A DNA stretch of 64,000 nt, taken from contig NZ_NGFO01000001.1 of assembly GCF_002149015.1 (NCBI RefSeq), positions 186,001 to 250,000 of the forward strand. Reading direction: 5' to 3'. The notes under the pieces were generated by a model that saw only the letters and a list, made by a program, of their open reading frames with translations, searched no databases and was not told the origin of the DNA. The stretch's first letter is position 1; each line of letters starts with the position of its first letter. Shown here one piece after another: positions 6,709 to 15,625 of the stretch. Both the position numbers and the translations under genes were made by a program. The stretch is from Gordonia lacunae (GTDB taxonomy: Bacteria > Actinomycetota > Actinomycetes > Mycobacteriales > Mycobacteriaceae).

Positions 6709-8571
6709 ATGGGACTCACCCAACCAGACTTTCCCCAAGTGGACCCGGAGACATTTCTCCAGCGGCCGTTCTTCGATCGGATCCGCGTGCTGGGAGCCCA
6801 CTGGGCAGATCATGGCTTCGGCACGCCGAAGATGGTTCATCTGATCTATCTGATGAAAGTCTTCGTCTTCTACGGCGGTGTCGGGATCGTTCTCGCGACG
6901 CTGACGTCCGGACTCAACCCGCTGCACGTGACCGAGTGGTGGAACCAGCCGATCGTCTATCAGAAGCTGGTCTTGTGGACCGTGCTGGTGGAGGTCCTGG
7001 GCATCGGAGGGTCGTGGGGGCCGCTGGCCGGCCATTTCAAGCCGATGACCGGCGGCTTCCTGTACTGGCTGCGGCCACAGACTATCCGGCTCCCACCGTG
7101 GCCCGACACGGTCCCCTTCACCAAGGGTGACTCCCGCACCGCGTTCGACATCGCGGTCTATGCACTCATCCTGGCGAATCTTGCTGTCGCGATAGCACTC
7201 CCGGGTATCGCGTCGAACTCGCTGGACTCGGTGGTGGCCGACAACCAGGGATTGGTGAACCCCGTTCTGATGTACCCGCTCATCGCGCTCTTCGTCGTGA
7301 TCGGCCTGCGGGACAAGGTCATCTTCATCGCGGCTCGCTCCGAACAGTATCTCCCGGCGATGATCTTCTTCGGCGTCCTCCCGTTCGTCGACATGATCCT
7401 GGCGCTCAAACTGCTCATCGTGTCGGTGTGGGTCGGTGCCGGGATTTCCAAGCTGGGACATCATTTCTCGATGGTGATCCCGCCGATGCTGTCGAACACC
7501 CCGTGGTTGCCGAGCAAGAAGATCAAGCGGGCGCACTATCGCGACTTCCCCGAGGACATGCGGCCGTCGAAGCTGGCCGGCGGCGTCGGGCACGTCCTGG
7601 GCACCATCGTCGAGGTCGTCACCCCACTGGTCTTGCTGTTCTCGACGAGCAAGTCGCTCACCGTGGCGGCCGTCGTCCTCATGGTGTGCTTCCACTTCTT
7701 CATCCTGTCGACGTTCCCACTGGCCGTTCCGCTCGAATGGAACCTGCTCTTCGCGTACGCCTCGGTGTTCCTGTTCCTCGGATTCCCGGCCTGGGACGGC
7801 TACGCGCTGACCGACACGTCGATGCCGTGGGCGATGGTGCTGATAGCCGCCGCCCTCTGCTTCTTCCCCGTGCTCGGCAACCTCCGTCCGGACCTGGTCT
7901 CGTTCCTCCCGTCGATGCGCCAGTACGCGGGGAACTGGGCGTCGGCCACGTGGGCTTTCGCGCCCGGTGCCGAGGAGAAGCTCGACAAGCACATCGTGCG
8001 GCCCGCGAAGAACACCCGCACCCAGCTCCTCGCTTCGTACCCGGCCGAGGTGGCCGATGTCGTGATGCACCAGCTGCTGGCCTGGCGGTCGATGCACAGC
8101 CAGGGGCGTGCCCTGTACTCGCTGATGATCCGTCATCTCGGTTCCGACATCGACAGCTACACGCTGAGGGAGGCGGAGTTCTCGTGTAACTCGCTGGTCG
8201 CCTTCAACTTCGGTGACGGGCATCTCCACGACGAGCGGCTCATCGCGGCGCTGCAGAAGCGGTGCGGCTTCGCGCCGGGCGAGTTCACGGTGGCCTGGAT
8301 CGAGTCCCAACCGATCCACCGGGGCACGCAGCGGTTCAAGGTGATCGACGCGGCGCTGGGCGTCATCGAGACCGGGACCTACCGGGTGGTCGACGCGGTG
8401 AACGAGCAGCCGTGGCTGCCCAACGGGCCCATCCCGTTCCAGGTCGACTGGACTCTCGACGTTGACGCTCGCCGCGCCGTCACCGATCCTGAGGTGGTGC
8501 ATGAACCGAAGATGCGCTCCGATGACCGCAGCGCGCCACCGGTCCGGTTGACCGATCAGGCGCCGCAGTGA
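6709..8571 (+). CDS. DUF3556 multi-pass membrane protein (copy 1)
   Basis: A 620-residue protein that I assign to DUF3556, an actinobacterial family without known function. Around ten hydrophobic segments span roughly residues 45-430, with conserved blocks W-W-N-Q-P-I-V-Y-Q-K, Y-W-L-R-P-Q-T-I-R-L-P-P-W-P, P-L-E-W-N and Q-Y-A-G-N-W. A soluble C-terminal domain of about 170 residues follows (F-N-F-G-D-G-H-L-H, then S-Q-P-I-H-R). ATG 6709 has AAGGAG upstream, and the stop overlaps the GTG of the next gene by four bases (8568-8571), so translation is probably coupled. A paralogue lies at 15626-17398. Association with an acyl-CoA synthetase and a phytoene-desaturase-like enzyme suggests lipid or isoprenoid chemistry at the membrane; this is inference. 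Confidence 0.8.
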   Translation: MGLTQPDFPQVDPETFLQRPFFDRIRVLGAHWADHGFGTPKMVHLIYLMKVFVFYGGVGIVLATLTSGLNPLHVTEWWNQPIVYQKLVLWTVLVEVLGIGGSWGPLAGHFKPMTGGFLYWLRPQTIRLPPWPDTVPFTKGDSRTAFDIAVYALILANLAVAIALPGIASNSLDSVVADNQGLVNPVLMYPLIALFVVIGLRDKVIFIAARSEQYLPAMIFFGVLPFVDMILALKLLIVSVWVGAGISKLGHHFSMVIPPMLSNTPWLPSKKIKRAHYRDFPEDMRPSKLAGGVGHVLGTIVEVVTPLVLLFSTSKSLTVAAVVLMVCFHFFILSTFPLAVPLEWNLLFAYASVFLFLGFPAWDGYALTDTSMPWAMVLIAAALCFFPVLGNLRPDLVSFLPSMRQYAGNWASATWAFAPGAEEKLDKHIVRPAKNTRTQLLASYPAEVADVVMHQLLAWRSMHSQGRALYSLMIRHLGSDIDSYTLREAEFSCNSLVAFNFGDGHLHDERLIAALQKRCGFAPGEFTVAWIESQPIHRGTQRFKVIDAALGVIETGTYRVVDAVNEQPWLPNGPIPFQVDWTLDVDARRAVTDPEVVHEPKMRSDDRSAPPVRLTDQAPQ

Positions 8572-9989
8572 CCACAGCTGTCGTGGTCGGCGGCGGGCCC
8601 AACGGGCTCGCCGCCGCTCTGCACCTGGCGCGCAACGGTGTCGACGTCCAGGTCCTGGAGGCGGCCGAGGTCGTCGGTGGTGGGGCCCGGTCGGGCGAAC
8701 TGACGGTCCCGGGCGTCATCCACGACCACTGTTCGGCGTTCCATCCGCTGGGCGTGGGATCGCCGTTCTGGGCGGAGGTCGGTCTCGAGCGGTACGGGCT
8801 GGTGTGGAAATGGCCCGACGCCGACTGCGCGCATCCCCTCGATTCCGGCGACGCCGGATTGCTGTTCCGGTCGATCGGTGCCACGGCGGCGGGACTGGGC
8901 TCCGACGGATCGCGCTGGCAGGCGATGTTCGGTGATCTGGCCGAGCATTTCGACGATCTCGGCGACGATCTGCTCCGCCCGGTCGTGCACGTTCCCGGTC
9001 ATCCGGTTCGCCTCGCATCGTTCGGCCCGCGGGCCATCCTGCCGGCCACCGTGCTCGCGCGTTGGTTCCGTACCGAGCGTGCCCGTGCGCTGTACGGCGG
9101 GATCGCGGCACACCTGTTCTCCCGGTTGGACCGTCCGCTCACCGCGTCGCTCGGGCTCATGATCGCCGCGAGCGGGCACCGTTACGGATGGCCGGTGGCC
9201 GAGGGCGGTTCGGGAGCGATCACCGCGGCAATCGTCGGCGCACTGCGGGACTCGGGCGGCAAGATCGAGACCGGTGTCCGGGTGAGCTCGCGTGCCGACC
9301 TGCCGCGGGCGGACATCACGCTGCTGGACCTGTCCCCGGCGCAGGTGCTCTCGATCTTCGGCGACGAGATGCCGGCCCGAATTCGCCGCTCGTACCGGCG
9401 TTATCGAATCGGGTCGTCGGCCTACAAGGTGGATTTCGCGATCGACGGGGACATCCCGTGGTCGAATCCGGACTGCCTGCGCGCCGGGACAGTGCACCTC
9501 GGCGGGAGTTTCGCGGAGATCGCCCACACCGAGCGACAGCGCGCGGCCGGTGTGATGGTCTCACGCCCGTTCGTCCTCCTCGGTCAGCAGTACATCGCCG
9601 ATCCCGGTCGCAGTGCGGGCGGGATCAATCCGATCTACGCGTACGCGCATGTCCCTCGAGGTTTCGACGGAGATGCCACCGAGCAGATCGTCGCGCAGAT
9701 CGAGAGATTCGCACCGGGATTCCGCGACCGGATCGTGGCGACGGCCGGCACGGGTACCGAACAACTCCACGCGTCGAACGCCAACTTCGCGGGTGGGGAC
9801 ATCATCGGCGGCGCGAACGACGGCCTGCAGATGGTCCTGCGACCCCGGGCCGCGCTCGATCCGTACGCGATCGGCGTACCGGGCGTGTACATCTGCTCTC
9901 AGGCGAGTCCGCCCGGTGCCGGTATCCACGGGTTGTGCGGATACCACGCCGCCGAGTCGGCGCTGCGGTACGCACGGTCGCGACGATGA
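8568..9989 (+). CDS. FAD-dependent oxidoreductase, phytoene-desaturase-like
   Basis: A 473-residue protein with an N-terminal dinucleotide-binding motif G-G-G-P-N-G (8-13), an acidic residue ending beta-2 (V-L-E-A), G-G-A-R-S-G-E, and a C-terminal FAD-binding signature (G-V-Y-I-C-S-Q-A-S-P-P-G-A-G-I-H-G). These match the CrtI/amine-oxidase-like family that desaturates or oxidises lipids and isoprenoids. Its GTG overlaps the upstream DUF3556 stop (GTGA) and its own stop overlaps the ATG of the PucR gene (ATGA, 9986-9989), so the genes are tightly coupled. The substrate is unknown. No carotenoid synthase genes are in the window, so calling it a carotenoid enzyme would be unsupported. Confidence 0.85.
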   Translation: MTTAVVVGGGPNGLAAALHLARNGVDVQVLEAAEVVGGGARSGELTVPGVIHDHCSAFHPLGVGSPFWAEVGLERYGLVWKWPDADCAHPLDSGDAGLLFRSIGATAAGLGSDGSRWQAMFGDLAEHFDDLGDDLLRPVVHVPGHPVRLASFGPRAILPATVLARWFRTERARALYGGIAAHLFSRLDRPLTASLGLMIAASGHRYGWPVAEGGSGAITAAIVGALRDSGGKIETGVRVSSRADLPRADITLLDLSPAQVLSIFGDEMPARIRRSYRRYRIGSSAYKVDFAIDGDIPWSNPDCLRAGTVHLGGSFAEIAHTERQRAAGVMVSRPFVLLGQQYIADPGRSAGGINPIYAYAHVPRGFDGDATEQIVAQIERFAPGFRDRIVATAGTGTEQLHASNANFAGGDIIGGANDGLQMVLRPRAALDPYAIGVPGVYICSQASPPGAGIHGLCGYHAAESALRYARSRR

Positions 9990-11308
9990 CCGCGTCGCGA
10001 TCGTCGCGTGCGCTGTGGACAGCGGGGGACGCCGCGCGCGACCGGTTGGCCGGAGTGCCCGCGGCGGCCGGGTCCGAGCTGCTCGAACAGGCCGCCGTGA
10101 TCGCGAAGACCCTGCACGAGAACGTGTCCGACATCGTCTCCGAGTTGAGCGCCATGATGGCCCGGGAGATCGATCAGCTCGACACCGACCCCAAGCTCGT
10201 GGAGTTGCTCGAGGCGAGCGTGCACGGCAACGTCTCCACGATCATCCACGTCCTGGCCAACGACATTCCGATCGAACACCTGCAACCGACAACCGCTGCA
10301 GTGGAATACGCGCTGCGTCTGGCGCAACGGGACGTGCCGTCGAACTCGCTCGTGCGTGCCTACCATCTCGGGCAGAACAGCGTGATGCGTGAATGTTACC
10401 GACTGGTCGAGGATCTCGACCTCGACGCCGGACAGTCGATGGCGTTGACCCGGCACATCTCGGATGTGTTGTCCGGTTACATCGATTGGATCTCCCTGTA
10501 CGTGTTCGAGGCGTACGAAGACGAACGCCGACGGTGGCTCGGCGTCGAGGGCAACGTGCAATCAGCGGCCATCCACTCATTCCTCGACGGCGCCGATCCC
10601 GATGGGCGGGCTTTCGAGTCCGAGACCGGTTACGCGCTCGACCGCCGGCACCTCGCGCTCATCCTCTGGTCATCCGACGACGAACCTCGCGAACTGGTCG
10701 CGCTGACCCATGCGGCCCGCGAACTCGGTACCCGGTTGGGCGGAGGCTCCCCGCCGATCGTCACCGCGATCGACCGGTCGACGGTCTGGGCCTGGATTCC
10801 GTTGGTCGGCCGGGACGTCACCGACGATTCGTCGGTGAGCACGGTGCGCTCGACCATGCCGGCGGGAATCCGAGTCGCGGTTGGTCTTCCGGCATCCGGG
10901 GCACGAGGTTTTCGGAGAACCCACGAGCAGGCACGCGCCGCCTACTCGGTGGCGACCATGCCGGGTGGTGCGGCGAATCGGGTGATCGGATTCGGCGACC
11001 GGGGTGTGGCCGTGGTGTCCCTGCTGGCGCAGGACCTCGAGTCGACGCGGGCGTGGGTCCACGAAGTCCTCGGCGGACTTGCCGAGGACTCCCCGAACGC
11101 GAACATGCTGCGGGAGACGCTGTCGGTGTATTTCGCGACAAAGGAGAGCCACCTCCACACCGCTGAACGGCTCAACCTCCACCGCAACACGGTGAAGTAT
11201 CGCGTCGGCAAGGCGCTCGCCGAGGTACCGGCGGACCGTGACCGCCTGGATCTCGCTCTGGCGCTGACGGTGTGCGAATTCCTCGGGCCGGTGATCTTCA
11301 CCCGTTGA
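9986..11308 (+). CDS. PucR/CdaR-type transcriptional regulator
   Basis: A 440-residue regulator. The C-terminal 60 residues form the PucR-type helix-turn-helix: L-R-E-T-L-S-V-Y-F, H-T-A-E-R-L-N-L-H-R-N-T-V-K-Y-R. The central part is a GGDEF-like/CdaR fold region, and the N-terminal 170 residues are helical, as in actinobacterial PucR proteins. Its ATG sits in the four-base overlap with the FAD oxidoreductase stop, so the in-frame extension back to 9062 is a shadow. As last gene of the operon it is probably a local regulator sensing a substrate or product of the pathway. No operator was identified. Confidence 0.85.
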   Translation: MTASRSSRALWTAGDAARDRLAGVPAAAGSELLEQAAVIAKTLHENVSDIVSELSAMMAREIDQLDTDPKLVELLEASVHGNVSTIIHVLANDIPIEHLQPTTAAVEYALRLAQRDVPSNSLVRAYHLGQNSVMRECYRLVEDLDLDAGQSMALTRHISDVLSGYIDWISLYVFEAYEDERRRWLGVEGNVQSAAIHSFLDGADPDGRAFESETGYALDRRHLALILWSSDDEPRELVALTHAARELGTRLGGGSPPIVTAIDRSTVWAWIPLVGRDVTDDSSVSTVRSTMPAGIRVAVGLPASGARGFRRTHEQARAAYSVATMPGGAANRVIGFGDRGVAVVSLLAQDLESTRAWVHEVLGGLAEDSPNANMLRETLSVYFATKESHLHTAERLNLHRNTVKYRVGKALAEVPADRDRLDLALALTVCEFLGPVIFTR

Positions 11309-11332
11309 GCGTCGGTGTCCGATGTCGTCGTG

Positions 11333-13069
11333 TCAGGCGCCGTCGTTCGACTTCTGGATGTCCCGGCGGGGTTGCCCGGTGATCTCGTCGATCTTCGCCC
11401 CGGTCGTGGGTGCGAAATGCGTGTCGTCGAACCGAGGCCTCCCGTCGACGCGCAGGTCATACCGTCGAAGTATGTCTCGCACCGGGTCTTTCATCTCCGC
11501 GAAGACGAGGGTGATGTCGTGGGTGCGGAGGTAATCGTCCAGTTCGACGAGCTCGTCGACCGCGGTGGCGTCGATGTCGACGATCGGTTCGGCGGCGATG
11601 ATCACTGTGTGGAGCTCTCGCCCCGCTCTTCTCGCCTCGCGGACCTTGCCTCGGACGTAGTCGTCGAACATGCCGCCGTTGGCGAAGAACAGTGGTGCGT
11701 CGAATCGGATGATGAGCACACCGTCGATGCGTTCGGCCTCGGGATGGCGGGTCACATCGTGGTAGCCGCGCAGTCCTGGAACCCGCCCCAACTCCGTGCG
11801 GTACGGACGCCACGCGAGATTCACGAAGGCGATGAACGACAGGCCGATCGCGACCAGGATGCCCTGCAGGACACCGATCAGCGCGACACCGAGGAACGCG
11901 GCGATCGACAGCGCGCCCTCGACCCAGTTGGCGCGGAACAGCGCCACCACGCCCGAGATGTCGATCAGTGAGATGGCCGCGGCGATCACGACGGCGGCCA
12001 GGGCTGCTGACGGAAGGTAGGCGGTGACTCCCGGTGCGACGAAGATGAACACGACGATCAGGAGCGCCCCGACGACCGCGGCGAGTTGCGATTTGGCCCC
12101 GGCCTGTTCGGCCACCGGGGTCCGGGAGGACGACGCCGAGATCGCGAATCCGCTCAGGAATCCGGTGGCGATGTTCGCGGTGCCGATGGCCGCCATCTCC
12201 TGACTGCCGTTGACCTGGTCGCCGGCGCGAGCAGCGAAGGTCCGCGACAGCACACTGGTGTCCGCGAAGGCGATCAGCGCGATACCGACAGCCGGGCCGA
12301 TGAGGCTGATGACGTCGTCGAGGGTCACGCCGTCGAGGGACGGCGACGGGAATCCGCGGGGCATGGCGCCGACGACCGGCAGGTCGTCGGACCATCCGAA
12401 CACCGCCACCGCGACGATCGAGGCCACCACCGCGACGAGGACACCGGGAATGGCCCTGCGCCAGAACTTGAGCGCGAAGATCAGGACGAGGCAGGCGATC
12501 CCGATGGCCGAGGGGAGCAGTTCGGCCTCGCCGGACGCGACACCCTTGACGATGTTGATCGCCTCCTGGATGACCGAATCACCGTCGACGCTGAAGCCCA
12601 ACAGCTTCGGCAACTGGCTGAGCACGACGACGAGTGCGATGCCGTTGAGGTAGCCGATGCGGATCGGTTTGGACAGGAGATCGGTGACGAAGCCGAGCCG
12701 GAGCAAGCCGCCGATCAGGAGGACCAGGCCGACCTCGATGGCCAGAACGCCGGCGAGCGCGATCCGCTCCTCGTCGAAGGCGGCGAGCGGGATGATCGAC
12801 GCGGCGATGATCGGGGCGAGCGACGAGTCCGGGCCGAGGACCAGGATGCGCGACGGTCCGACGACGGCATAGACGAGCAGCGGTATCACCGTCGCGTAGA
12901 GACCTGTGACCGGCGGCAGGCCGGCGACTTCGGCGTATCCCATGCCCGCGGGGATGAGCAACGCCGTCAGCACGATACCGGCGACGATGTCGCCCTTCAG
13001 CCACGACTTCTCGTAACCGCGGAGCACTCCCAGCCCGGGCAGGAACCGTGAGACCGTTTCCGGTTGCAT
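11333..13069 (-). CDS. SulP-family anion transporter with STAS domain
   Basis: A 578-residue SulP (SLC26-type) permease, expected to move sulfate, bicarbonate or another anion across the inner membrane. It opens with the family block L-P-x-L-G-V-L-R-G-Y. The transmembrane part (about residues 20-420) includes V-A-G-L-P-P-V-T-G-L-Y-A and Y-A-V-V-G-P-S-R, and F-A-D-T-S-V-L-S-R. A cytoplasmic STAS domain follows (I-I-A-A-E-P-I-V-D-I-D-A-T-A), where the invariant D-x-T/A pattern is seen. ATG 13069 has only a distant AAAGG. It converges on the PucR gene with 24 bp between stops. There is no fused carbonic anhydrase, and the transported anion cannot be decided here. Confidence 0.9.
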   Translation of the reverse strand: MQPETVSRFLPGLGVLRGYEKSWLKGDIVAGIVLTALLIPAGMGYAEVAGLPPVTGLYATVIPLLVYAVVGPSRILVLGPDSSLAPIIAASIIPLAAFDEERIALAGVLAIEVGLVLLIGGLLRLGFVTDLLSKPIRIGYLNGIALVVVLSQLPKLLGFSVDGDSVIQEAINIVKGVASGEAELLPSAIGIACLVLIFALKFWRRAIPGVLVAVVASIVAVAVFGWSDDLPVVGAMPRGFPSPSLDGVTLDDVISLIGPAVGIALIAFADTSVLSRTFAARAGDQVNGSQEMAAIGTANIATGFLSGFAISASSSRTPVAEQAGAKSQLAAVVGALLIVVFIFVAPGVTAYLPSAALAAVVIAAAISLIDISGVVALFRANWVEGALSIAAFLGVALIGVLQGILVAIGLSFIAFVNLAWRPYRTELGRVPGLRGYHDVTRHPEAERIDGVLIIRFDAPLFFANGGMFDDYVRGKVREARRAGRELHTVIIAAEPIVDIDATAVDELVELDDYLRTHDITLVFAEMKDPVRDILRRYDLRVDGRPRFDDTHFAPTTGAKIDEITGQPRRDIQKSNDGA

Positions 13070-13142
13070 CAGGCGATTATGGGCCTTTCTGGCCGCGCCG
13101 GCATGCCTTTGCCGAGTGGATATCGTGCCGGATTCGATCGGG

Positions 13143-13619
13143 TCAGGCGGTGACGGTCCGGGCGACGTTTCTCGGGGCTGTTGTCCGCGGCGGGATCACG
13201 GGCGACAGAGCGAGGGCGATGGTGCCGGTGACCGTGAGGTGCGCGGGGACCTCGACGTGCAGGGTGCGACGATGCCGGGAGAGGTCGACAACGGTGAGGT
13301 CGGTCATGGTGGCGCCCGCGAGGTGTGTCCCGGGGAAAGCGACGTCGAGCAACGCGGAGTGGAGCGGAAGAGCGGCGTCGACCTGGACGACGACGCGTCC
13401 GTGTGCGGCGACCGCGGACGTGATCCGGGTGACCAGGGTGGGGAACCACATCGACGTCGGGCACAGGGACTGACAGATCGGGTGGCCGTCGGCGTCGAGG
13501 TAGAACGCGATCTTGCGGTGCAGCGATTCCGCGCGAAGGGAGAGGTCGCCGGCGACGACATCCGCGCCCGACGTGTGCAGCTCTGTTCCCCACGTTGCGG
13601 TTTCGAACGTTCTGGTCAC
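13143..13619 (-). CDS. Hypothetical protein
   Basis: I do not recognise this 158-residue protein. GTG 13619 follows AAAGG by seven bases; the frame continues back to 13661. It has beta-rich stretches, no convincing signal peptide, and a cluster H-P-I-C-Q-S-L-C-P-T-S-M-W with two cysteines. The C-terminal half alternates hydrophobic beta strands (L-H-V-E-V-P-A-H-L-T-V). Codon use is like that of its neighbours, so it is likely a real gene. It is separated by 73 bp from the SulP start and by about 100 bp from the TetR gene. Confidence 0.5.
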   Translation of the reverse strand: MTRTFETATWGTELHTSGADVVAGDLSLRAESLHRKIAFYLDADGHPICQSLCPTSMWFPTLVTRITSAVAAHGRVVVQVDAALPLHSALLDVAFPGTHLAGATMTDLTVVDLSRHRRTLHVEVPAHLTVTGTIALALSPVIPPRTTAPRNVARTVTA

Positions 13620-13720
13620 GGTGACGCCTTTCAGTGAGGGCAGTATGGCGAACAAGGTCACCCGATCAGGTCTACTCCGCGAAGTGTTGGCGGGGAACGG
13701 ATCCTGGCGCTAAGAGTTCG

Positions 13721-14317
13721 TCAAATCGGCTGCTGCCCGGCGATCATCTCGAGCGCGACGTCCCGAGCGGCATCGAGCGCATCGGGTTCGACGCCCATCC
13801 CGGCGGTCACCAGCGCGCCCTCGTGCAGGATGAACAACCGTTGCGCCAGTGCGTTCGCATCGGGGGCACCGGCATCCGTTGCGATCGAGCGGAGAAGGTC
13901 TCGTAGGTCGTGCTTCTGCCCGACGATGAGCGGATGGGCCGGATGAGCGGGATCGCTGATCTCGGCGTGCGCGTTGATCATCGCGCATCCCTTGTGGCCT
14001 CGGTCGGCCGACCAGTCCCGCGTCGCGTCGAAGACCGCGGCGAGTTGCGCGTCCGGTGTTGCGTCGGCTGCGTCGAGCCGGGACCGGAGGAATTCCTGCC
14101 AGGCGGCGTTGCGGGCACGTAGGTACTCGACCACCACCTGTTCCTTGGAGCCGAAACGGTCGTAGAGGGTGCGCTTCGTGACGCCCGCCGCATCCGCGAT
14201 GGAATCGACGCCGACCGCATGGATTCCGTGCTCGTAGAACAGCGTGGAGGCCGCATCGAGGATGAGACGGGCCTTCGGCGTCCAGTCCACGGTCACAGGT
14301 GCGGTCTCGGCAGTCAC
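13721..14317 (-). CDS. TetR-family transcriptional regulator
   Basis: A 198-residue TetR-type repressor. The N-terminal helix-turn-helix is clear: I-L-D-A-A-S-T-L-F-Y-E-H-G, V-D-S-I-A-D-A-A-G-V-T-K-R-T-L-Y-D-R-F-G-S-K-E. The C-terminal ligand domain has a C-A-M-I-N-A-H-A-E motif typical of one TetR subgroup. Start GTG 14317 lies one base from an in-frame ATG of the divergent strand, and the gene is divergent from an EamA transporter. A palindrome ACCGATCGGT at 14332-14341 lies between them and is the probable operator. It likely represses both itself and the exporter; the inducer is unknown. Confidence 0.88.
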   Translation of the reverse strand: MTAETAPVTVDWTPKARLILDAASTLFYEHGIHAVGVDSIADAAGVTKRTLYDRFGSKEQVVVEYLRARNAAWQEFLRSRLDAADATPDAQLAAVFDATRDWSADRGHKGCAMINAHAEISDPAHPAHPLIVGQKHDLRDLLRSIATDAGAPDANALAQRLFILHEGALVTAGMGVEPDALDAARDVALEMIAGQQPI

Positions 14318-14331
14318 ATGACAAAGACTAC

Positions 14332-14375
14332 ACCGATCGGTAAAGTCGCCCGCATGCGAACTTCACAGATCGGTA
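14332..14375. promoter_or_regulatory. Probable TetR operator between divergent genes
   Basis: A perfect 10-bp palindrome ACCGATCGGT (14332-14341) lies just upstream of the TetR start, and a related half (AGATCGGTAT, about 14368-14377) follows. The position between the divergent TetR and EamA genes fits a shared operator. Assignment is by position and symmetry only. Confidence 0.5.
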
Positions 14376-15316
14376 TACCCACCCGGTGGGTGACCTTCGC
14401 GATGTCGGCGGTGTTCGTGGTCTGCTGGTCGTCGGGGTTCATCGGGGCGAAGCTCGGCGCCGGTGAGGCATCGGTGCTCACCGTGCTCATGTGGCGATTC
14501 CTGGTTGTGGCGGTCGTCCTCGGGTGTGTCGTGTACGTCTTGTGGCGGCGGCGTGGTCTGGCGCCGATGTCCCGGCGGTGGTTCGGTTCTCAGCTGGTGA
14601 TCGGGGTCCTCTCGCAAGCGGGGTACACCGTCACCGTGTACTGGGCGATCGCGCTCGGCGTCAGCACCGGGACGACGGCACTGATCGACGGTGTCCAGCC
14701 GCTCGTCGTCGCCGCATTGGCGGGCCCGCTGCTGGGGGCGGTCACCCATCGGCGCCAGTGGTGGGGACTGCTCGTGGGAGCCGCCGGCGTCGTCGTCGTC
14801 ACCTGGTCGGACGCGGCATCGTCCGCAGGCGCGCCCTGGTGGGCGTACCTCGTCCCGTTGTTGGGGATGGCCGCCCTCGTCGCGGCCACCTTCCTCGAGC
14901 GGCGCGTCGACGACTCGCCTTCGCCCGTCATCGTCCTGGCGATCCACTGCGGCGCGTCCGCGGTGATCTTCACCGCGGCAGGGCTTGTCGCGGGCGTGGC
15001 CGAGCCGCCGGCGGATGGCACCTTCTGGTTGGCGATCGTCTGGCTGACGGTGCTGTCCACGTTCGGCGGTTACGGGCTGTACTGGGTGCTCCTACGACGA
15101 TCCGGCGTCACCTCGGTGAACACGCTCATGTTCCTCATGCCGCCTGTCACTGCCCTCTGGGGTACCGCGATGTACGACGAACCCTTCGGCTGGACAACGG
15201 CTCTCGGACTGGCGATGGCGTGCGGGGCCACCTGGGTGGTGAATCGTGCGGCACCGCCGCCCGAGGGGCGTGGTCGGCGAGATACTGAAACGCGTACTGC
15301 AACTGCCGCTCCCTGA
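14354..15316 (+). CDS. EamA/DMT-family transporter
   Basis: A 320-residue membrane protein with about ten hydrophobic segments arranged as two EamA repeats. The first begins near F-V-V-C-W-S-S-G-F-I-G-A-K and includes M-W-R-F; the second includes the S-T-F-G-G-Y-G-L-Y-W stretch and P-P-V-T-A-L-W-G near the end. The family exports metabolites or drugs. I chose ATG 14354, because ATG 14318 would place the coding region over the operator and the TetR start. Shine-Dalgarno support is weak (TAAAG). It is divergent from, and probably controlled by, the TetR gene. The substrate is unknown. Confidence 0.85.
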   Translation: MRTSQIGIPTRWVTFAMSAVFVVCWSSGFIGAKLGAGEASVLTVLMWRFLVVAVVLGCVVYVLWRRRGLAPMSRRWFGSQLVIGVLSQAGYTVTVYWAIALGVSTGTTALIDGVQPLVVAALAGPLLGAVTHRRQWWGLLVGAAGVVVVTWSDAASSAGAPWWAYLVPLLGMAALVAATFLERRVDDSPSPVIVLAIHCGASAVIFTAAGLVAGVAEPPADGTFWLAIVWLTVLSTFGGYGLYWVLLRRSGVTSVNTLMFLMPPVTALWGTAMYDEPFGWTTALGLAMACGATWVVNRAAPPPEGRGRRDTETRTATAAP

Positions 15317-15459
15317 TTTGAGAGAACGGCAGACCCACTGCTCCCTGAGGAGCGCCCCAAACGCCGTACTCCGAAAGTTCCGCGAAACAACTGCTCCCTA
15401 ATCCGAAAGAACCGTATAGCCCCTGCTCCCTGAGGAGCGCGCGGAGCTTGCGGAGGGCG

Positions 15460-15507
15460 CGTCACGAAGGGTCTTCGCGAGACGAGCTTGCGAGACCCTT
15501 CGTGACG
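15460..15507. repeat. Inverted repeat (hairpin) downstream of the EamA gene
   Basis: CGTCACGAAGGGTCT (15460-15474) is exactly complementary to AGACCCTTCGTGACG (15493-15507), giving a 15-bp stem with an 18-base spacer. It lies between the convergent EamA and DUF3556 genes and could act as a terminator. The spacer itself contains a smaller GCGAG/CTTGCG pairing. Confidence 0.7.
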
Positions 15508-15599
15508 CTCGCGAGCTCGCTCCTCAGGGGGCGGGGGTGACGCTCGCGAGCTCGCTCCTCAGGGAGCGGGGGTGACGCTCGCGAGCTCGCTCCGCAGGG
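15502..15599. repeat. Three tandem copies of a 35-bp repeat
   Basis: A 28-bp core starting GTGACGCTCGCGAGCTCGCT occurs at 15502, 15537 and 15572, exactly 35 bp apart; the third copy has a single C-to-G change in CTCCTCAGG. The core contains the palindrome GCGAGCTCGC. CTCCCTGAGGAGCG strings at 15335-15440 belong to the same family. With the hairpin at 15460 this fills the 309-bp gap 15317-15625, which has no gene. Confidence 0.8.
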
Positions 15600-15625
15600 A
15601 GCAGTTGGAGGTCGCTTCTTTCGGA

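Noticed and set aside
9062..9985. Long plus-strand ORF leading into the PucR gene
   Set aside because: It is antiphase to the FAD oxidoreductase, whose motifs are clear; the extension is a GC-rich shadow.
8568..9989. Carotenoid desaturase assignment
   Set aside because: The fold is CrtI-like, but no carotenoid genes are nearby and the partners suggest other chemistry.
15502..15599. CRISPR array
   Set aside because: Only three 28-bp cores with near-identical 7-bp spacers; not CRISPR-like.
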